The notes under the pieces: model-generated
What the model was told of the DNA's origin: nothing
The model's database searches: none
What the model saw: only the letters and a program-made list of their open reading frames with translations
In this document: piece by piece, positions 1-8,762 of the stretch
Layout of the letters: each line of letters opens with the position of its first letter
Numbering within the stretch: the first letter of the stretch is position 1
DNA from: Iodobacter violaceini
GTDB taxonomy: Bacteria > Pseudomonadota > Gammaproteobacteria > Burkholderiales > Chitinibacteraceae
Direction: 5' to 3'
DNA: 64,000 bases
NCBI RefSeq assembly: GCF_011601265.1
Contig: NZ_JAAOLX010000006.1
Coordinates: 62,001 to 126,000 of the forward strand
Made by a program: the position numbers and the translations under genes

Positions 1-606
1 TGCACCGGATAATCTGGAGGCAATCACATAGTCTTTAGATAATTCACCCATGGCGGACGCCCGTGCAAGGCGCACATAAGAGGGCAGGCTCACCACGGCA
101 ATCGCCAGAATGGTATTGAGTAAGCCCGGCCCCAGCACCGCAACAATGGCTACAGCCAGCAGCAATGAAGGCAGCGCCATCATCACATCCATCGCCCGCA
201 TAATCGAAGTGCCGATAAAGTTGGGATAAAAAGCAGCGATCATACCCAGCACAATACCTGGCAGCAGCGACATCAGTACCGAGATCAGGCCAATCATCAG
301 GCTTAAGCGTGCGCCATGCAGGAGGCGGCTTAAGATATCCCGGCCGACTTCATCGGTGCCCAAAATAAACTGCATCGATCCGCCAGTTTGCCAGGAAGGA
401 GGCGCCAGGAAAAACTCGCGAAACTGCTCGGTTGGCGAATGCGGAGCCAGCCACGGGGCAAACAGTGCAGCAAGCACCAGCAGCAAAAAGAAAATAAATG
501 AAGCCAGAGCCCCGCGGTTGGCGCTAAAACTTTGCCAGAATTCTTTAAGGGGGGATGGATAGCTGTAAAGCGGCTCAGCAGCGGCCAGGGTTGTAGCGTT
601 TGTCAT
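1..606 (-). CDS. dppC: Dipeptide/oligopeptide ABC transporter permease DppC (partial, 3' end outside window)
   Basis: About 202 residues are visible from the ATG at 606 down to the window edge; the C-terminal third is cut off. The product is the second inner-membrane permease of a Dpp/Opp-type peptide importer. After a short cytoplasmic N-terminus there is one strong membrane segment (FIFFLLLVLAALFAPWL, about residues 38-54), then the family hallmark LGTDEVGRDILSRLLHGAR, followed by further membrane helices. The start lies two bases after the dppB stop, so the two permeases are co-translated. Family assignment is secure; the exact peptide specificity cannot be read from sequence. Confidence 0.93.
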   Translation of the reverse strand, partial: MTNATTLAAAEPLYSYPSPLKEFWQSFSANRGALASFIFFLLLVLAALFAPWLAPHSPTEQFREFFLAPPSWQTGGSMQFILGTDEVGRDILSRLLHGARLSLMIGLISVLMSLLPGIVLGMIAAFYPNFIGTSIMRAMDVMMALPSLLLAVAIVAVLGPGLLNTILAIAVVSLPSYVRLARASAMGELSKDYVIASRLSGA

Positions 607-608
607 AC

Positions 609-1619
609 TTACCTCGCGTGGCGAATACGTGGATTGATAACGCCGTACAGCACATCAACCAGCAGGTTCACAATAATAATCAGTGTGGCGATCAATAAAA
701 TACCGCCCTGCACCACCGGATAATCACGCCGTGAAATCGAATCAATCAGCCATTTACCAATGCCTGGCCATGAAAAAATACTCTCGGTCAGCACAGCACC
801 GGCCAGCATGGTACCCACTTGCAAACCAATCACTGTCACCACGGTCATCAAAGCATTACGCAGTGCATGCACCAGCACGATGCGGGTTTTAGACAAGCCC
901 TTGGCGCGGGCGGTACGGATATATTCTTCACGCAGCACTTCCAGCATGGATGAGCGCGTCATCCGTGCAATCACCGCCATCGGGATGGTGCCCAGCACAA
1001 TGGTCGGTAAAATCAGGTGCATAAAGGCCGATTTAAACGCGCCTGCTTCACCAGAAATCAGCGTATCAATCAGCATCAGCCCTGTAACACGGGTGATGTC
1101 GAATTCCAGATCAATGCGGCCAGAAACCGGTGTCCAGCCCAGCTGCACTGAAAACAGCATAATCAGCTGCAAACCCAGCCAGAAAACCGGCATGGAATAC
1201 CCGGTAAGGGCTGCGCCCATCACGGTGTGGTCAATCCAGCTGCCACGGCGGATTGCAGCAATCATGCCGATAATCAATCCAAATACCGAAGCCAGCAACA
1301 TGGCACAGATCGAAAGCTCTAATGTGGCTGGAAACAAGGCCCAGAAGTCTTTAATCACCGGCTCATGCGAGACCAGTGACTGCCCCAAATCACCTTGCAA
1401 AACCTTCAGCAGATAATTCCAGTACTGCATATAAAGCGGCTGATCCAGCCCCAGACGAACGAGCGCCTGGCGATAAAATTCAGGGTCTAAACGGCGCTCA
1501 CCCACCATCACCAGTACCGGGTCGCCCGGAATCATATGGATCAGGGCGAACGCTAAAACAGTGATGCCTAAGAATGTAGGAATCGTGACGCTTAAGCGGC
1601 GCAAAATAAAACTAAACAT
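609..1619 (-). CDS. dppB: Dipeptide/oligopeptide ABC transporter permease DppB
   Basis: 336 residues, the usual DppB length. The first inner-membrane permease of the peptide importer, pairing with DppC downstream. It begins with a membrane helix (MFSFILRRLSVTIPTFLGIT), carries the typical GDP and GLDQPLYMQYWNYL periplasmic stretch near residues 32-70, several later helices, and an EAA-type loop (EYIRTARAKGLSKTRI, about residues 232-247) that docks onto the ATPase. The start ATG at 1619 has a GGGGAAA ribosome site a few bases upstream. A 156-bp gap holding a terminator separates it from dppA, so permease expression is probably lower than that of the binding protein. No ATPase gene is inside the window; dppD/dppF should follow to the left of position 1. 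Confidence 0.95.
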   Translation of the reverse strand: MFSFILRRLSVTIPTFLGITVLAFALIHMIPGDPVLVMVGERRLDPEFYRQALVRLGLDQPLYMQYWNYLLKVLQGDLGQSLVSHEPVIKDFWALFPATLELSICAMLLASVFGLIIGMIAAIRRGSWIDHTVMGAALTGYSMPVFWLGLQLIMLFSVQLGWTPVSGRIDLEFDITRVTGLMLIDTLISGEAGAFKSAFMHLILPTIVLGTIPMAVIARMTRSSMLEVLREEYIRTARAKGLSKTRIVLVHALRNALMTVVTVIGLQVGTMLAGAVLTESIFSWPGIGKWLIDSISRRDYPVVQGGILLIATLIIIVNLLVDVLYGVINPRIRHAR

Positions 1620-1726
1620 GGATATTTCCCCATACGGCTACTGCCGTTTGCATATCAACACCGCACAGAGCAAGAAACACACCCTGCAAATGCAATTTTC
1701 ATAAGTTCACTACAAAACGCTTACGC

Positions 1727-1757
1727 AAAAACGGCCGCCCGAATCGCAGCGGCCGCT
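1727..1757 (-). terminator. Rho-independent terminator between dppA and dppB
   Basis: On the minus strand a CGGCCGC / GCGGCCG stem (1749-1755 with 1732-1738, 10-base loop) is followed directly by a T run (1727-1731). It lies just after the dppA stop and before dppB, the classic place for partial termination that lets the binding protein be made in excess over the permeases. Confidence 0.75.
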
Positions 1758-1775
1758 CTTCTCAGACCAGGAAAA

Positions 1776-3374
1776 TTACTTCAGGCTCACACCCACAAAA
1801 GAGTTCAGACCAAACGGGCTGATCTTGTAGCCCAGAACTTCTTTACGCATCGGCTGATACACAGTCGAATGAGCAATCGTTGTCCATGGCAGCTCACGCT
1901 TAAAGATATCCTGTGCTTTTTCGTACAGCTTGGTGCGCTCGCCCTGATTATTTAATGAACGTGCTTTTACAACCAGGCCATCAAACTCTTTATCGCACCA
2001 CTTAGCGTAGTTATTCCCTTCAACAGAGCCGCAAGCCAGATTCACGCCCAGCCAGTTATCAGGATCGCCATTGTCGCCTGTCCAGCCCACCAGCATGGCG
2101 TCGTGCTCACCTGCTTTACCACGCTTCAGGTACTCGCCCCACTCGTAAGTGGTGATCTTGCCCTTGATACCGATTTTTTCCCAATCAGACTGAATCATTT
2201 CAGCCATCAGTTTTGCATTCGGGTTGTATGGGCGTTGTACTGGCATCGCCCAAAGCGTGATCTCCGTACCTTCGGCAATCCCGGCTTTTTTCAGCAGAGC
2301 CTTAGCTTTAACCGGATCGTATGTTTGATCTTTCAGCTTTTTATTGTAAGACCACTGAGTAGGTGGCATTGGGTTAGTGGCAGACTGGCCGGCTCCCTGG
2401 TAAACCGCTTCGATAATGGCTTTTTTGTTAATTGCCATATCCAGAGCCTGGCGTACATCCCGCTTATCTAGTGGCTTATGTTGTACGTTGTAAGCCAGGT
2501 AGCCCAGATTGAAACCAGCTTGCGATGGCACAGTCAGCTCGGCATTTGCACTCATCGCTTTCAAATCAGCCGGGCGTGGGTAAACCATCACATGGCATTC
2601 ACCCTTTTGCAGTTTCTGGTAACGCACAGAAGCATCAGGCGTAATTGCAAAAATCAGCTTGCTCAGTTTTACATCGCCTTTCTTCCAATATTGCTCATTG
2701 GCATCAAAGCGGATATTGCTGTCTTTTTGATAGCTTTTGAAAATAAACGGGCCAGTACCAATTGGCATGGTATTCAATTGCGAAGTCTTGCCGCTCTTTA
2801 GCAGGCTGTCAGCGTATTCAGCCGAATAGATCGAAGCAAAAGACATGGCGATATTTTGCAGGAACGCTGCATCAACCGTTTTAAGCTTTAAACGGATGGT
2901 ATAAGCATCTACTTTTTCGATACCCACGATATTGGTATCAAGGCCCATATCGGCAACATATGGGAAATCAGATGGTGCAGCCTTATTAAATGGCAGGTTT
3001 TTATCTGTCATACGCTGAAAAGTGAATGCCACATCATCGGCATTAAAATCACGCGTTGGCTTAAAGAATGGAGTGGTGTGGAATTTAACGCCTTTACGCA
3101 GATTAAATGTATAGGTCAGGCCATCGGCTGACACTTCCCATTTTTCTGCAAGGCCAGGCTCAATCTGGGTAGAGCCTTGTTTGAATTGAACCAAACGATT
3201 AAAGACAGTTTCGGCAGAAGCATCGAAATCAGTACCAGCGGTATAGCGTACCGGATCAAAACCGGCAGGGCTGCCTTCAGAGCAGAAAATCAGAGTTTTG
3301 CCTGCGGCCATCGCCGTACCAGCATTCAGTGCACACGCCGTAGCGAGAATATATCCGAGCTGTTTTAATCGCAT
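1776..3374 (-). CDS. dppA: Periplasmic dipeptide-binding protein DppA (SBP family 5)
   Basis: 532 residues, as expected for DppA. It has a Sec signal peptide (MRLKQLGYILATACALNAGTAMA) cleaved near residue 23, then the family 5 solute-binding fold: the FCSEGSPAGFDP start, VFNRLVQF, LAEKWEVSADGLTYTFNLR and FHTTPFF blocks are typical of DppA. It captures di- or oligopeptides in the periplasm and delivers them to DppBC. The ATG at 3374 is preceded by AAGGTGGGG, a strong ribosome site. It leads the dppABC operon with a 0.5-kb AT-rich upstream region. DppA proteins can also bind haem or act with chemoreceptors in some bacteria; nothing here decides that. Confidence 0.94.
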   Translation of the reverse strand: MRLKQLGYILATACALNAGTAMAAGKTLIFCSEGSPAGFDPVRYTAGTDFDASAETVFNRLVQFKQGSTQIEPGLAEKWEVSADGLTYTFNLRKGVKFHTTPFFKPTRDFNADDVAFTFQRMTDKNLPFNKAAPSDFPYVADMGLDTNIVGIEKVDAYTIRLKLKTVDAAFLQNIAMSFASIYSAEYADSLLKSGKTSQLNTMPIGTGPFIFKSYQKDSNIRFDANEQYWKKGDVKLSKLIFAITPDASVRYQKLQKGECHVMVYPRPADLKAMSANAELTVPSQAGFNLGYLAYNVQHKPLDKRDVRQALDMAINKKAIIEAVYQGAGQSATNPMPPTQWSYNKKLKDQTYDPVKAKALLKKAGIAEGTEITLWAMPVQRPYNPNAKLMAEMIQSDWEKIGIKGKITTYEWGEYLKRGKAGEHDAMLVGWTGDNGDPDNWLGVNLACGSVEGNNYAKWCDKEFDGLVVKARSLNNQGERTKLYEKAQDIFKRELPWTTIAHSTVYQPMRKEVLGYKISPFGLNSFVGVSLK

Positions 3375-3864
3375 TAGTGATTCCCCACCTTACTAAGTTA
3401 ATAGAGAAAACTCATAAGAGCCTTAAAAGTGCTGTGTATCAGTAAACCTCACGTTAGGGCCTAGTCCTACTAGAGATATCCCCAACACTTTGCTGATCTG
3501 CTTCTTTATTTTTGCGCCCACTCCGGCCGCCATGACAGCATATGCCTTAGCAAAAAAACGATATAAATCATACATCAAAGCAATTAAACCCTAGCCTCGC
3601 CCTCAGCAAGCGGTTTCACATACACCATAAGCTCAGGAGAAATAATTATTTAGCATAAAATGCTTAATTTTTTAAAAACAGCGCATTTACCGCAAAGTTT
3701 GTCAGTTTGGCCGAAAGAATAAATAAGCATTTATTCTTAAAATTGAAGGCGAAATAAGTACTTCATACTGAGATAACACAAAATTTACTTACAAAAACAT
3801 ACAAAATATCAAAAATATTCATTTCATTTTTACAACATGCGCGTAAACAATCGGCTTCACACGC
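3375..3864. other. Intergenic region upstream of dppA
   Basis: About 490 bases without a credible gene. It is AT-rich, especially 3640-3840, and must hold the dppA promoter on the minus strand. I see no tRNA, riboswitch or clear binding palindrome. The left edge carries the dppA ribosome site; the right edge meets the terminator of the PEP-CTERM gene. Confidence 0.6.
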
Positions 3865-3897
3865 TGAAAAAAAAGCGATCCCTGCAGGGATCGCTTG
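3865..3897 (-). terminator. Terminator of the nuclease/PEP-CTERM operon
   Basis: A perfect 24-base palindrome (3873-3896, arms AAGCGATCCCTG / CAGGGATCGCTT) followed on the minus strand by an uninterrupted T run (complement of 3867-3874). It ends the 7213-to-3915 transcript about 20 bases after its last stop codon. Confidence 0.85.
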
Positions 3898-3914
3898 ATA
3901 TCAGGCTAATTTAT

Positions 3915-4505
3915 TTAAACCGCATATATACGTTTACGACGCAAGGCCAAACCTAATACCCCCAGCCCCATCAATGCATAGGTTTCTGGCTCCGGAACAG
4001 GTGTAACCGTGGCTAAACTGGTATTCACTTTAAAATCCAGCGCAGCCCCTGGAATAAAATCAGCTTGAGCAACAATGCCGTACGGATCATTGCCCAGGAT
4101 GCCAGCGTAGTTTTTATCCAGCACAGCAAAAGTAAAGCTGGTGCCAGAGCCAAACTCATCCCGGCTATCCGTAAACTCCACATCAAACTGCAGCTGTTTG
4201 CCAAAAATCAGCCCCTGAGTAAACTGATTTAACAAGCGGTTATCAAACTTGAGCGATGTATTTAAATCGCCCTGCACATTAAAAGTATTATCCGCATCAA
4301 TCAGCCCCAGGCTGCTGCCGCGATACTGGCTGAGCAAAGCCCCCACAAATGGAGAGTCGCTCAGGCCATTTAAGCCAAACGCAATAAAACCGTCTTTCCC
4401 GTCAATGCTGCTGGTATCCAGATTAATGTGGTACGCAGCGGCAGAAGCCATACTGCTGCAAGCAAGGAAAAGCCCGGCCAGAGCCAGTTTAAGAGTGTTT
4501 TTCAT
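3915..4505 (-). CDS. PEP-CTERM sorting-domain protein
   Basis: 196 residues. A signal peptide (MKNTLKLALAGLFLACSSMASA) is followed by a secreted domain of about 145 residues rich in small and polar residues, then a C-terminal sorting signal from residue 170: VPEPET, a hydrophobic helix (YALMGLGVLGLAL) and the basic tail RRKR. Such tails are recognised by exosortase/archaeosortase enzymes and mark proteins for processing at the cell envelope, usually in strains that make exopolysaccharide. Its ATG overlaps the stop codon of the upstream nuclease (TAATG at 4507-4503), so translation is coupled. The function of the mature domain is unknown. No exosortase gene is in the window. Confidence 0.9.
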   Translation of the reverse strand: MKNTLKLALAGLFLACSSMASAAAYHINLDTSSIDGKDGFIAFGLNGLSDSPFVGALLSQYRGSSLGLIDADNTFNVQGDLNTSLKFDNRLLNQFTQGLIFGKQLQFDVEFTDSRDEFGSGTSFTFAVLDKNYAGILGNDPYGIVAQADFIPGAALDFKVNTSLATVTPVPEPETYALMGLGVLGLALRRKRIYAV

Positions 4506-7213
4506 TATTTGAAGTCCTTAGTCGCCAGAATCTGTGCGTTAAAACGAATTGCCACGCGTGCGGGATTATTGAATTTAAGCGGCAAGACCAGTGCCGCGCC
4601 TGTAGTGATATTGGCCGTGATAACGCCATCTTCAGCACCTGCCAGGCTCACACCAGAAGGCAGGTCTTTAATTTGCACCCGAACAGGGCCGCTCACCACG
4701 TTTTGCGCGGCCAGAGTCAGGCTGCCATTAAAGGTTTTGCTGGCAGCGCTATACACCAAACCCGATTTTTGTTGGGTAAAACGATCGCTCACATCAAACC
4801 ATGGCTGTGGCAGTTTGATTCTTGCGACTTCCGGTTCATGGTCAGAAGCCTGATCTGCAAACTCGGCATTCACATGCACCACATCATATTCTGTGCGGGC
4901 GGCCAAAGCCGGGGACGCCAGGATATGATCCAGCACCTGGCTGTTGCCTTCAAACACATAGGTATAACGCTCGTTTTCTGGCAGGGCCTCGACCAGATCA
5001 ACCAAACCAACAGCCTTCAGTCTGGCCACCGTGGTGGAGAACTGGTAATCATTGATATCACCCAGCACCACGACATTGGCATTACGATCCAGCGCATTTA
5101 TCTGCCCTACAAAATCAGCCACAATTTGCGCCTGCTTATTGCGCTGAACTTCTGAAGTACGGTTTGCAGGCTGGAAGCGGCCACTTAATGGCTGATCGCC
5201 CCCTTTAGAATTAAAGTGGTTTGCAATCACAAACAGCTTCTGACCATTAAAGGAAAACTCACCGGCCAGTGGTTTACGGCTGGCATTAAAAGCCGGATCA
5301 AGCGGCAGAATGCGGCCCGGGCTGGCTGTCAGGCATGCTTGTTCCGGGCATGCCACCACATCAACGGCCTTGGTGGATGTGCCACCAGCGCGGTCAATAA
5401 AGCTGACGCGGGCGGGGTTAAATAAGAACACCTGACGAATATTGCCGCCTGGCTCGCCACCATCCTGGCCATCAACCGGATTAATCTGGCGATACTGATA
5501 AGCCGGGCCGCCCGCACTTTGGATAGCCGCGATCAGCTTTGCCAGTGTCTGGGATGGATCAACCGTGCCATCGCTGGTGGCACCGTTATTATCCTGAATT
5601 TCCATCAGGCCAAGAATATCGGGCGATTGCAGGTTTTGCACAATCTGTGCCGCAAGACGGGCAAATTTGGCATCTCCCTCTTTGGCATCCAGGTTTTCTA
5701 CATTGAACGATGCAATGGCCAGCTCATCGGCAGCCTGTTTGCGCGTCACTTCTGGCTGCAGATTACCGCTTACCGCTGCCGACAAATCGCTCAGAACAAG
5801 ATTGAAATTAGCAAAATTGTAATCAACAACGCCTACAGCCCTGGTGAACAAGTCACCCACATTCACTACCGGCGGCTTCACAGAGCCAGTCACCAGCATA
5901 ATGCGCTCAGGGTTGAAATCGGTTTCTGTGACCACAACACCACCACGCGGCGAACGCGGGCCAGCATCACGGCCATAATTGGGCACTACAAAGGCTTCAC
6001 CATACTGATTGGTCGGGCCGGTCACCACCGCTCCATCAATCTGTACGCGCATCCCTTCCAGGCTTTCATAAAAATCGAGGCCATTGGCCAAATCCAGCGA
6101 GGCTGCCAGCTCTGCATCGCTGACATTCCCCTGCCACAAGCGCTGATTGGGTACATTTGCCGCTAAAATCACCGGCTCTGGCAAGGCATTGCCCGATGAC
6201 ACTTTGCTTACGCCACCTGCGGCCACTTTGATTTGCGTGGTTGTCAGATTATTCGTGCCACCCGTGCCGCCAGGACGGAACTCACTGACCACACCCGAAA
6301 CCAGTACCGCATCACCCACTACTACACTGGGCGCGCTGCCAACAAAGACAAAGATACCTTCAGACGTCAAAGGATCATTATCTGGCTGGATATCCTGGAT
6401 ATAAAAACCATTACTACGTACAAGAGTGACCACGCCTGGCACACTGCTTACCTGACGGTTTTCCATTGCCGAGCGATGAGCACGGCCTTGAATATCATGG
6501 ATGCGCTGTGCGCTTGGTGTTGGTGTTGGTGTTGGCGTTGGCGTTGGCGTTGGCGTTGGCGTTGGCGTTGGCGTTGGTGAAACGCCACCGCAAGTCTTAA
6601 TCAGCGTTGCCGTATTACGCGGAGCAGGCGTCGTAACAATAAAGTCAGCGCCATTATTATTACTGTCAGTACAACCATCATTTTTACGTAATGCAGCCGT
6701 TGTATTGCTTAATACTGCGGTTGGGCTGGTTTCAGCATTATTTGCCGCACCAAAGCCCACATAATCAACCACATCGGCAAAACTGCTGCACTCCGTACCG
6801 CAACCCAATACCGCATTATTTTTAACCAGAGCTACTTTGCCCGATGTGCCACTCATGGCAAGCGTGCCAATTGCATCAGGCGTTGGTAAGCTTATGCTGC
6901 CCCCCGTGCCCGCGGCCTGCTGGATCAGATAGTACTGCCCTGCAAGCAAGACGCCATTGATGGGCGTTTTTTGCCAAGTGCCACCCGCGGCAGAAGTGTA
7001 TTGCACACTCCATCCGGACAAATCTGCAGGCTGATCGCCTGCATTAAAAAGCTCAATAAAATCATTTTTTAAAGTGGCTCCACTATTTCCGCCACCGCCG
7101 TACACCTGGCTAATCACCACCGCAGAATGGGCGGGAGCAGCCATACCCCAGGCCATCAGGCACAGCGCCATCAATTTTTTCAGCTTGCAGCTTTCTTTAA
7201 GCTTATTGTTCAT
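4505..7213 (-). CDS. ExeM/NucH-family extracellular endonuclease with lamin-tail domain
   Basis: 902 residues. Order of parts: signal peptide (about 1-30, ending APAHSA); a lamin-tail domain (31-145, VVISQVYGGGGNSG and NDFIELFN); a Pro-Thr linker of about 22 residues (211-233); an OB-fold-like region (240-370); then an endonuclease/exonuclease/phosphatase domain (about 497-795). The catalytic set is intact: IASFNVENLD, LMEIQDN, ANHFNSKGGD, VLGDINDY and ASDHEPEV. Relatives are secreted DNases that break down extracellular DNA in biofilms or supply phosphate. About 100 residues follow the catalytic domain and resemble an immunoglobulin-like fold. Unlike the downstream gene it has no PEP-CTERM tail. 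The two genes are joined by a one-base stop/start overlap. Confidence 0.92.
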   Translation of the reverse strand: MNNKLKESCKLKKLMALCLMAWGMAAPAHSAVVISQVYGGGGNSGATLKNDFIELFNAGDQPADLSGWSVQYTSAAGGTWQKTPINGVLLAGQYYLIQQAAGTGGSISLPTPDAIGTLAMSGTSGKVALVKNNAVLGCGTECSSFADVVDYVGFGAANNAETSPTAVLSNTTAALRKNDGCTDSNNNGADFIVTTPAPRNTATLIKTCGGVSPTPTPTPTPTPTPTPTPTPTPSAQRIHDIQGRAHRSAMENRQVSSVPGVVTLVRSNGFYIQDIQPDNDPLTSEGIFVFVGSAPSVVVGDAVLVSGVVSEFRPGGTGGTNNLTTTQIKVAAGGVSKVSSGNALPEPVILAANVPNQRLWQGNVSDAELAASLDLANGLDFYESLEGMRVQIDGAVVTGPTNQYGEAFVVPNYGRDAGPRSPRGGVVVTETDFNPERIMLVTGSVKPPVVNVGDLFTRAVGVVDYNFANFNLVLSDLSAAVSGNLQPEVTRKQAADELAIASFNVENLDAKEGDAKFARLAAQIVQNLQSPDILGLMEIQDNNGATSDGTVDPSQTLAKLIAAIQSAGGPAYQYRQINPVDGQDGGEPGGNIRQVFLFNPARVSFIDRAGGTSTKAVDVVACPEQACLTASPGRILPLDPAFNASRKPLAGEFSFNGQKLFVIANHFNSKGGDQPLSGRFQPANRTSEVQRNKQAQIVADFVGQINALDRNANVVVLGDINDYQFSTTVARLKAVGLVDLVEALPENERYTYVFEGNSQVLDHILASPALAARTEYDVVHVNAEFADQASDHEPEVARIKLPQPWFDVSDRFTQQKSGLVYSAASKTFNGSLTLAAQNVVSGPVRVQIKDLPSGVSLAGAEDGVITANITTGAALVLPLKFNNPARVAIRFNAQILATKDFK
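6514..6579. repeat. Hexanucleotide tandem repeat encoding the Pro-Thr linker
   Basis: Eleven head-to-tail six-base units, TTGGCG or TTGGTG on the plus strand, read on the minus strand as Pro-Thr codons. The array is uniform (seven TTGGCG in the middle, TTGGTG at both edges). Because the unit is a multiple of three, slippage would change linker length without breaking the frame. Confidence 0.95.
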
Positions 7214-7398
7214 TGCAACCCCTGCTTATAAATATGGTTTAGCCGGTGCTTCCGGCGTGGGATCAGACCATATAGATAAACAGTGAATGCATGGTGTCAG
7301 TTAAATGACAGATTTAATACAGTAGATAATGCTGATACTCAAAAGAAAACAACGAGTCCGGTACGTTTGCTCTGCGAAACATTTCATACATGCAAAGC

Positions 7399-7428
7399 AA
7401 AAAAATAGCGCAAGCCAAGGCCTGCGCT
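7399..7428 (-). terminator. Terminator of the PfkB kinase gene
   Basis: On the minus strand AGCGCA (7428-7423) pairs with TGCGCT (7412-7407), with inner GGC/GCC pairs, and is followed by a run of T residues (complement of 7400-7406). It lies 54 bases after the kinase stop. Confidence 0.7.
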
Positions 7429-7481
7429 GATCTGAACAGGCGCTAGTTTTCCAAAGCGCCTCCTCCGTTACCGGCCCGGCA

Positions 7482-8426
7482 TTAAACCGCGGGCATCGCA
7501 AAACCAAATGCAGCTTCAAAACGAGCCGCCAGCTCTTCACGGCTGATGGCATGATTTTGCCCGCCCTTAGTGGCAATCTTAATAGTGCCTAATAATGAAG
7601 CCAGCCGCCCCGTAGCGGGCCAATCCCAGCCTTGGCTGATTCCATACAAAAGCCCTGAGCGATAAGCATCACCGCATCCTGTTGGATCTAAAACTTCTTT
7701 GGCAGCAACAGCAGGAATATCATGGCACACACCATCGGCATAGATTCTGGAGCCATCCCCTCCCAGCGTAACAATCAAAACTTTCACCGCCTTTTGCAGT
7801 GCCTCCAGGCTCAGCCCCGTGGTATTGAGCACCATTTCCAGCTCGTAATCATTCAGCGTCAGAAAGTCTGCCAGTGAAATCATGCGCAATAGCTCATCCC
7901 TGCTAAACATCGGCAGGCCCTGGCCAGGGTCAAAAATAAAGGGGATGCCCGCCTCTGCCAATTGCTCGCAATGCTCCTGCATGCCCTGCTTGCCATCAGG
8001 CGAGATAATGGCCAGGCTGACCGGCACTTGCGCATCGCTCACCCGGTTTAAGTGTGAAAAACTCATTGCACCAGGATGAAATGCATTGATCTGGTTATCA
8101 TCCAGATCCGTGGTTAAGAAGCACTGGCCGGTAAAAGTGTTTTCAACTTCGCGAATATTGTTGCGGCGAATGCCCAGCGTATCGAGGCGCTCTGCATAGG
8201 GTGCAAAATCACAGCCAGCGGTGGCCATAATCTGCGGGTCGCCCCCAAGCATTTTCAGGCTATAGGCGATATTGCCCGCACACCCGCCGAATTCACGGCG
8301 CATTTCCGGCACCATAAAGGACACCGAAAGCATATGAATTTTTTCTGGAAGGATATGATTTTTAAAACGATCAGGAAAAACCATGATGGTGTCGTAAGCC
8401 ATAGAACCGCAGATCAATACAGACAT
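7482..8426 (-). CDS. PfkB/ribokinase-family sugar or nucleoside kinase
   Basis: 314 residues. The N-terminus (ICGSMAYDTIM), the GGCAGNIAYSLKMLGGDP block (about 47-64) and the C-terminal signature DPTGCGDAYRSGLLYG (about 248-263), whose Asp is the catalytic base, identify the PfkB family. Members phosphorylate ribose, fructose, adenosine or related substrates with ATP in the cytoplasm. The overall length and the GGCAGNIAYSL form are closest to adenosine-kinase-like members of Betaproteobacteria, but substrate cannot be fixed from sequence. It is monocistronic, with its own terminator, and is divergent from the sugar-binding protein at 8763, which could suggest a shared carbohydrate theme. Confidence 0.88.
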   Translation of the reverse strand: MSVLICGSMAYDTIMVFPDRFKNHILPEKIHMLSVSFMVPEMRREFGGCAGNIAYSLKMLGGDPQIMATAGCDFAPYAERLDTLGIRRNNIREVENTFTGQCFLTTDLDDNQINAFHPGAMSFSHLNRVSDAQVPVSLAIISPDGKQGMQEHCEQLAEAGIPFIFDPGQGLPMFSRDELLRMISLADFLTLNDYELEMVLNTTGLSLEALQKAVKVLIVTLGGDGSRIYADGVCHDIPAVAAKEVLDPTGCGDAYRSGLLYGISQGWDWPATGRLASLLGTIKIATKGGQNHAISREELAARFEAAFGFAMPAV

Positions 8427-8762
8427 CGTTTCATACCTCGCCCAAGGTTAAGCTGGCAATTATAGATTGAAGAAAGCCATTAAAAAGTCCATGCATTATG
8501 AATACAACATATTTATATAAAATAAATAATAGATTCGTTGGGCAGGAAATACCCGCCGGATAAAAACAACACAGAAACAAGCCCTGCAACAAGCTTATAT
8601 TCCGCCGCAAAAATTATGACGACCATCTACACCCTTACAGAAAAAGAAGTAAGGCATTTTCGTACATAAATTAACTATATTTGTTCACACTGTAAAAATG
8701 GGCCAAAGTTTCACAATATCAGTGTTGGTCAGCCATCCCGACCCTTATTTGGAGAAATAGCG
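8427..8762. other. Divergent promoter region, PfkB kinase / sugar-binding protein
   Basis: 336 bases between two divergent genes. AT-rich around 8480-8540 and 8640-8700. It must contain both promoters; the plus-strand end has a GGAG ribosome site (8752-8755). I saw no clear operator palindrome or riboswitch. Confidence 0.55.

Noticed and set aside
3460-3485. Semi-symmetric GGGCCTAGTCCTACTAG sequence upstream of dppA
   Set aside because: Symmetry is too poor to call an operator.
7301-7576. 91-codon minus-strand ORF
   Set aside because: It overlaps the end of the PfkB kinase gene in another frame and runs through its terminator.
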